A DNA stretch of 29,898 nucleotides from Ichthyophonus hoferi. Taxonomy: Eukaryota; Opisthokonta; Ichthyosporea; Ichthyophonida; Ichthyophonidae. Positions 27,048 through 29,898 of the stretch are shown here, in pieces. Below the pieces are notes generated by a model. It had not been told where the DNA came from. It saw nothing but the letters and a program-made list of their open reading frames with translations, and made no database searches. Made by a program: the position numbers and the translations under genes. The stretch covers positions 1 through 29,898 of the forward strand of contig NAOQ01000767.1 in the NCBI GenBank assembly GCA_002751075.1, given 5' to 3'. The stretch's first letter is position 1; each line of letters opens with the position of its first letter.

Positions 27048-29519
27048 GGTATTACTACATATGGCATTACCCTGACTATATATAATCATTATTAGTAAGA
27101 TGGTGACTTTAATATTTCAAATCTATCCAATCATATCACCTCTTCCATGATTATCCACCAATAGTTTTTCATTTTACCTTTTTCCATAGTTAGTAGCTAC
27201 ACCTTTCCTTATACTTGTATTCACACTCATACCTACCTATACACATATGTTAAGATGTATATATAGACATGTATATAAGTCTACCTTTTATCTAACCCTC
27301 CTTGCCTCCCTTCCTACCACATATACTCCCACACCAACATATACCTCTCCATATATCTCATTATAGCACTAGAAGAAGCACATTTGGAGTCAATCAATCA
27401 CACATTAGCTGTGCACGACTCTACAAATAAAACTGACCATGCTGGCAGTCTCCGTTGTGGATTTAATTGTGATAAATGTACTGAAGATGCTGTAGCATGC
27501 ACCGAGTGTACCAAAGGGTTTATACTTAATGCTAATAATAACAGTGAATGTGTTTGTCCCCCAGGACAGTGGCATGGGAAGTCGTCTAAAGGTCATGGTT
27601 GCTTTAGTATGTGCTACTCTACTTTAGCTCTTCCATTATTTTACCTTCTTTTTTATATATGTGTGTATGTGTGTATATTTGTGGGTAAGTAGGTGTGTAT
27701 ATTTATATGTATCTATTATAATATGCTATATTTATATCGTACATTCTATTATATTACATTATATTAGACTATATTATTATGCTACACTATTTTACACTAT
27801 ACTGTACTATATTATATTGCATAGCACTATTTTATATAATATTATATTATGCCCAAGTGTATTACTTTTCATTACACTATAATATAACTCATTGTGCTCA
27901 CCCTTTAACCTCTTTTAACCTCTCCCTTCCTTTTTTCCATCTCTCCCTCCACTTATCTTTGTCACATTCCCCTATCTCCTTTCCAAGACTGTATGGAGCA
28001 TTGTACGGTCTGTGTTAAGAAAGACCACTGTCAAAAATGCCAATTCAACTTCATCAAAAGCACTACCATACCAGGAAAGTGTACATGTACAACCGGTACC
28101 ACTGAAGATTCTGGAAAATGTGTGCCCTGTAAGGACAAGCACTGCAGCGTTTGTGCCCACCCAACATTGTGTACTCAATGTCATACGTCGTTTGAACGCA
28201 ATGGTTATACATGTGATTGTCCTAAGGGAACTTGGCTTAAGCCTGGTAGCCAGGGCCAGGAGGCATCATGTGTTCGTATGTCTAGTATTAAATCTATATT
28301 GCTCTACTTCTTTACTTATATTATTATTGTTGTTTGCTTTTGTTTTCTGCTATTTAATGTAATATAGTGCAATAGAATGTAATAGAATGTAATAGAATGT
28401 AATATAATGTAATATAATACAATATAATACAATACAATACAATACAATACAATACAATACAATACAATAAAATAAATACAATATAACATAGTACAATATA
28501 ATATAATATAATATAATATAATACAATGCAATATAACACAATATAATGTAATATAGCATAATGCAACAAAATACAGTGTAATGCAATACGATCCGATATA
28601 ACACAATGTTATATCATATAATACAGTACAATACAATGTAGTAGTTTATAAAACAACATAATACAGTGCAATACCATATAACATAACACAATATTATCTA
28701 TAATTATAATGTTTTGGATTTATTCTTCTAAATTGCTCTTGTTATTCTTTTTTTACATTTTCATATCTTCCATATATATATACATACAGATACATATAAC
28801 TATATCTATACATAAACATATACCTATACATATATACTCACCTAAACCTACCCCTACCCATCCATATGCAGTTCATAAAATATGTGATCCTATACGGCAA
28901 TTTGAGATGAAAGCCCCCGACTCTGATGCCGATCGTCTATGTGGTTGCCGTGAAAATTATATGGGAAAAGACTGCGAACTGACGCAGAGAGAGGGAGAAA
29001 TATCAGAAGTCAAAATGTCTATGAAGGGTAGAACGTAGGTTGGCAGAACCCACAACGTATATATATAATATAATATAGCATAAGACATATCTCCTCTTAA
29101 ATTATATTCCATTTATTTCCAATTTAATTTTCCAATGTGGCAGGTTTTCTAATTTTTGTTAAGTCTTTTTTAAAAAAATTCCCCATTGGAAAATACCTCA
29201 TATTAAACTATACTTTCCATTCCTTCATTTTTCCTTTCCCTTTCCCTTTCTCTCTCTATTTTTCCATGTCCCTTTCTCCCTCTCTTCCTCCCTCTCTTCC
29301 TTCCCTCTTACCTATACTCCTTTTAGTAAAGACCATTTTCATAAAGAGAGCTTCAAGCTATTCCTTATCCAACTCCTTAACGAGCGTGCTAGTAAGAGCC
29401 AAGGTCCTATAGTTCCCAACCACCGTAGAGATACTTCATTACCTAATGATACCTGTCGACCCTATGTTAGTGATGACGTAAGAATTACGCAACTGGTTGA
29501 CGTCAGTAGCGGGTCTGAG
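9829..29519 (+). CDS. Giant secreted SOD-repeat protein with furin-like/TNFR-like cysteine modules, 21 exons, C-terminus beyond window
   Basis: Exons: 9829-9957, 10540-10967, 11486-11690, 12552-12780, 13189-13455, 15018-15449, 15800-16079, 17094-17263, 17815-18000, 19122-19237, 19594-20149, 21164-21214, 21759-22201, 22691-23542, 23799-24126, 24580-24810, 25634-25879, 27367-27606, 27988-28275, 28872-29034, 29327-29519. Total 6033 nt = 2011 codons; every junction keeps phase with GT/AG borders, many of them GTAAG or GTATG. The protein has a signal peptide (residues 1-20), six Cu/Zn-SOD-like domains, a His/Thr/Ser linker, a basic cleavage-like site, six furin-receptor-like modules and an EGF-like module. 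The SOD-like units resemble copper-only SOD-repeat proteins of animals (VGDLSGK core, G-x-x-aromatic-D-P, C-A-x-L ending), but the metal ligands are gone. Many N-glycosylation sequons (for example NITF, NRTH, NSTQ) fit an extracellular product. No stop or membrane anchor is reached by 29519. The function is unknown; a structural or receptor role is inference. Confidence 0.88.
9892..11567 (+). other. SOD-like domain 1
   Basis: Exons 1-3, residues about 22-213. First strand EYMIANFEGGVSGFV; second LDIQLDFSNI after a phase-0 intron; Cys of the conserved SOD disulfide in GAEQCGV; GHQWDPTIAC in place of the canonical GPHFNP loop; YTC...CAVGDLSGKFG in place of HVGDLG; final strands LISCHNKPALCAV. 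The canonical copper-ligand His positions carry other residues. In the third ligand loop the His is shifted one place, with Gln before the aromatic, and the fourth ligand His is Cys203. Confidence 0.82.
11121..11260. repeat. 40-bp minisatellite, about three copies decaying
   Basis: ACATTAACACTATCATACATGCATACTAAC-type units start at 11131 and 11171 with almost perfect 40-bp spacing, then decay into CATACTAT repeats up to about 11260. It lies in the intron between exons 2 and 3 of the SOD-repeat gene. No function seen. Confidence 0.8.
11631..13448 (+). other. SOD-like domain 2
   Basis: Exons 3-5, residues about 235-417. Strand 1 LEAIFMENVEGNITF; phase-0 intron; IYINLDFSKI; FNWSLRETW where a copper SOD has its first His pair; GDACSGN disulfide Cys; GKDFDPTLAC; YIC...SCEAGDLRGRYG; SIVLLCGNKD then FACAPL. 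Ligand positions read non-His throughout. The domain follows domain 1 after a spacer of about 20 residues. It shares the intron position before the second strand with domains 1 and 4. Confidence 0.82.
11691..12551 (+). other. Intron 3 of the SOD-repeat gene
   Basis: 861 bp with TA-rich and TATAG/TATTA microsatellite stretches (12085-12240). A plus-strand frame just after the donor (11713-11982) is hydrophobic at first and then low-complexity. It does not continue the protein and has no recognisable motif, so I treat it as intronic. Confidence 0.65.
13456..15017 (+). other. Intron 5 of the SOD-repeat gene, with an assembly gap
   Basis: 1562 bp between SOD-like domain 2 and the His/Thr/Ser linker exon. 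It includes a 30-35 bp tandem motif (TTAATTG-TAATTATTA-AC variants, about 13670-13785), a TATTACACTA-rich stretch (14740-15000) and 25 N at 14474-14498. Phases on both sides match (1 and 1), so the intron reads cleanly. An additional phase 1-1 exon hidden in the gap cannot be excluded. Confidence 0.65.
14474..14498. other. Assembly gap (25 N)
   Basis: A run of 25 undetermined bases inside intron 5. The real gap size may differ. Flanking sequence is TTACA-rich microsatellite, a likely reason for the break. Confidence 0.99.
15018..15449 (+). other. His/Thr/Ser/Lys-rich linker exon between SOD-like domains 2 and 3
   Basis: One 432-nt exon of symmetric phase 1-1, residues about 420-563. It begins DPHHHSKSTIT and continues with many Thr, Ser, Lys and His: HTEHSHVHAPK, KSHKEEK, IHSTSMSHKS, THTTHTTPHTV, TEHNTS. 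There is one Cys near the start, almost no hydrophobic residues and no predicted fold. Such composition fits an extended, O-glycosylated stalk. The frequent His could bind metal, but this is inference. The minus strand is also open here by chance; the plus frame is favoured because it joins both neighbours in phase. Confidence 0.78.
16085..16520. repeat. G-rich minisatellite (GGTAT/TAGGG) in intron 7
   Basis: Over 400 bp of GGTAT, GATAG, GTAGG and TAGGG steps on the plus strand, with a higher-order period of about 66 bp. GATAAGGTATTGTAGGGTAA begins at 16291 and again near 16357. At least five copies of TTAGGG occur between about 16275 and 16430. A long minus-strand frame (15912-16487) rich in Tyr, Pro, Thr, His and Leu is the translation of this repeat and not a gene. 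Confidence 0.88.
17290..17500. repeat. TATAG pentamer microsatellite in intron 8
   Basis: About 210 bp of GTATA repeats with GTGTA, GTACG and ATAGC variants, ending in TTATA repeats. It starts within 30 bp of the exon 8 donor. Related runs occur at 10970-11030 and 18465-18510. Confidence 0.88.
18001..19121 (+). other. Intron 9 of the SOD-repeat gene
   Basis: 1121 bp between SOD-like domains 3 and 4. It holds AT-rich sequence with a TATAG/TA run near 18465-18510. I see no exon, RNA gene or mobile element in it. Confidence 0.6.
19178..20118 (+). other. SOD-like domain 4
   Basis: Exons 10-11, residues about 795-990, flanked by phase-1 introns on both sides, so it is one shuffle-ready unit. SIAAHYTGDIKGRISF; phase-0 intron; IVVRLNTSQYHHLPENC; FEWFISTIYD; disulfide Cys in GHDKCIP; YMVYDPTYGC; VYTC...SGCMVGDMTGKFG; LVLACGTGKDQVVLCARL. 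A Glu-rich helix-like spacer (EVVEELESMAVRRE) precedes it. His residues in the second strand are not at ligand positions. Confidence 0.83.
20150..21163 (+). other. Intron 11 of the SOD-repeat gene
   Basis: About 1 kb of AT-rich sequence with a TATTGTATT microsatellite (20195-20260) and a TA run (20619-20642). No exon or RNA gene recognised. Confidence 0.6.
21164..21890 (+). other. Cysteine-rich insert between SOD-like domains 4 and 5
   Basis: It combines a 51-nt phase 1-1 microexon (21164-21214: PHACEQGLFWNISHCAG) with the first part of exon 13. The latter reads ACGHMCLQCNSATSC, NVCVDTY, then NCNCPSF and a closing QQCVPHT. The spacing C-x2-C-x6-C-x2-C then C-x-C-P is that of the furin-receptor-like modules found later in the protein, so this is an isolated copy placed among the SOD repeats. 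An Asn-rich hinge (NDNKHNNNSNSNKP) follows before domain 5. Confidence 0.75.
21992..23045 (+). other. SOD-like domain 5
   Basis: Exons 13-14, residues about 1095-1282. SIYGAIEDGRVGYVRLLGA; MYLNFTASDKNMM; VTWGIYDKW at the first-ligand strand; disulfide Cys in SSSVCGTT; GKRYDPTVAC; YKC...WACEVGDMSGKYG; AVVFMCSKGPAFCMQL. The single intron inside it (22201/22691, phase 0) lies between the first-ligand strand and the disulfide Cys. A short overlapping plus-strand frame near 22722 is a shadow. Confidence 0.83.
23213..23239 (+). other. Basic, furin-type cleavage motif between SOD-like domains 5 and 6
   Basis: Residues 1339-1347 read RERVRRGKR, followed by DNHNH. Both RVRR and RGKR satisfy the R-x-K/R-R consensus of proprotein convertases. 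The motif sits in a Gly-rich, exposed linker immediately before the first strand of domain 6. This is where a secreted precursor could be cut to separate five SOD-like domains from the sixth plus the cysteine-rich tail. Cleavage itself is inference. Confidence 0.65.
23261..24110 (+). other. SOD-like domain 6
   Basis: Exons 14-15, residues about 1355-1552. IDYMIANFGNGIIGNLTF, very like the first strand of domain 1 (EYMIANFEGG); WELAIYDSW; disulfide Cys in NQECSAD; GRRLDPGAAC; YTC...ICEVGDLSGRYG; SVVLSCGTKIKVRFCAQL. The intron at 23542/23799 is phase 0 within the long loop. A pyrimidine-rich tract precedes the acceptor. Copper-ligand positions are again non-His. Confidence 0.83.
24580..28275 (+). 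other. Array of furin-receptor-like and TNFR-like cysteine modules
   Basis: Exons 16-19 (24580-24810, 25634-25879, 27367-27606, 27988-28275), each of symmetric phase 1-1. The repeating motif is C-x2-C-x(5-8)-C-x2-C-x(10-14)-C-x-C, often followed by PxG: CNKC..CTSC..CMCPSG; CTSC..CFSC..CHC; CDKC..CTEC..CVCPPG; CTVC..CQKC..CTC; CSVC..CTQC..CDCPKG. Exon 16 also carries CVSCTHCADGKYEESAC ending DTVCK, the pattern of a TNF-receptor cysteine-rich domain. Such modules form elongated disulfide-bonded rods and often bind ligands in receptors. The binding partner here is unknown. Confidence 0.8.
25880..27366 (+). other. Intron 17 of the SOD-repeat gene
   Basis: 1487 bp, with irregular TATTA/ATATCACTTA-type repeats at about 26390-26720 and a TA run at 27016-27043. 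A pyrimidine-rich stretch leads to the acceptor at 27366. Short open frames here are low-complexity and unsupported. Confidence 0.6.
28360..28690. repeat. TACAA/TAATG pentamer microsatellite in intron 19
   Basis: AATAGAATGT repeats pass into perfect ACAAT repeats (about 28418-28468) and then ATAAT and ATGCA variants. Several overlapping minus-strand Tyr/Cys/Ile/Leu frames are products of the repeat. Confidence 0.9.
28881..28975 (+). other. EGF-like module
   Basis: In exon 20, HKICDPIRQF, then DRLCGCRENYMGKDCE. The ending C-x-C-x4-Y-x-G-x2-C is the classical second half of an EGF domain; the first half has fewer Cys than usual, so it is a degenerate or partial copy. It follows the furin-like array and precedes a charged stretch (TQREGEISEVKMS). 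Confidence 0.6.
29327..29519 (+). other. Last visible exon: unrecognised C-terminal segment
   Basis: The acceptor follows a long pyrimidine tract (about 29215-29326). The exon is open for 64 codons after one base that completes the Thr codon begun at AC|GTAGGT in exon 20, and it ends at GAG|GTGAGC in phase 0. The peptide contains FKLFLIQLLNERASKSQ and NDTCRPYVSDDVRITQLVDVSS; I recognise no domain. If the exon 20 intron were kept, translation would stop three residues later at 29036-29038. The gene therefore continues past the window or has a short retained-intron form. Confidence 0.6.
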
Positions 29520-29825
29520 GTGAGCATTGGTTATTTATTTGATATGGGTTGTAGTTGCATGGGGCTAAGGATTCCAGGGTTCAGGGTAATTTTAAGATTA
29601 ATTAAATACTTATTAGTAATTAAGTAAACAATTGAAGATTTAATCAGTAGTAAGCTGTAAATTAGTAATACTAAGTATTGATTTGTGAGCTAGGCTATTA
29701 GTATGCTTAGAACTAGTGTGTTACTCTTGTTGTTGAGTATATTTAGTATAACAGAAAAACCGATTTAGAATAAGAGAGTGTACAGGTATATTGAAACTGT
29801 TTTTAGGAGTTATCGTTTGTGGATA

Positions 29826-29845
29826 ATAATAATAACAATAATAAC

Positions 29846-29898
<53 letters not shown>
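29826..29898. repeat. (TAA)n microsatellite at the right edge
   Basis: An AATAAC-to-ATA trinucleotide run that reaches the end of the window. The contig may break here because of it. Confidence 0.95.

Noticed and set aside
28316-28636. Overlapping Cys/Tyr/Ile/Leu-rich minus-strand frames (also near 3451-3770 and 3909-4351)
   Set aside because: These are pentamer microsatellites read in frames without stops, not multi-pass membrane proteins.

Overview
This is a very AT-rich eukaryotic window. Its exons are islands of higher GC and codon-like composition in a sea of TA, TATAG, ATACA and TAATA microsatellite. I read it as two head-to-head, intron-rich protein genes separated by about 4.8 kb. 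All exon models below were built by eye from reading frame, GT/AG boundaries and matching intron phases; there is no transcript evidence. The extracellular exons of symmetric phase 1-1, with TNFR-like, furin-like and EGF-like cysteine modules, point to an animal or close holozoan relative. A non-bilaterian or other AT-rich lineage is possible, but the species cannot be told from this window.

Left (about 444-5024, minus strand): the N-terminal 278 codons of a mitochondrial presequence protease (PreP / PITRM1 / Cym1, M16C metalloprotease) in ten in-phase exons. They include a mitochondrial presequence, the inverted zinc motif HxxEH and the distal Glu ligand. The rest of the gene runs off the left edge. 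Its introns hold several minisatellites.

Middle (5025-9828): no convincing gene. It holds a YY1-like motif with an upstream ATG near the protease start, two short isolated ORFs of doubtful meaning, and a TA tract just before the right-hand gene.

Right (9829-29519 and onwards, plus strand): one very large secreted or membrane-anchored protein in at least 21 exons. Together they give 6033 nt (2011 codons) with every intron phase matching. Order: signal peptide; SOD-like domains 1 and 2; a His/Thr/Ser/Lys-rich linker; SOD-like domains 3 and 4; a cysteine-rich insert; SOD-like domain 5; a linker with a furin-type basic site; SOD-like domain 6; an array of furin-receptor-like modules with a TNFR-like stretch; an EGF-like module; and an unrecognised C-terminal segment that continues beyond the window. 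The SOD-like domains match the copper-only SOD-repeat proteins of animals (VGDLSGK-type core and the conserved disulfide). By my alignment, though, all six have lost the copper ligands, and the last ligand His is replaced by Cys in every one. The protein therefore looks like an extracellular scaffold or receptor built from enzyme-derived folds rather than a working superoxide dismutase. This is the most interesting content of the window.

I saw no tRNA, rRNA, CRISPR, retroviral or other virus-like element. A 25-base run of N marks an assembly gap in one intron.
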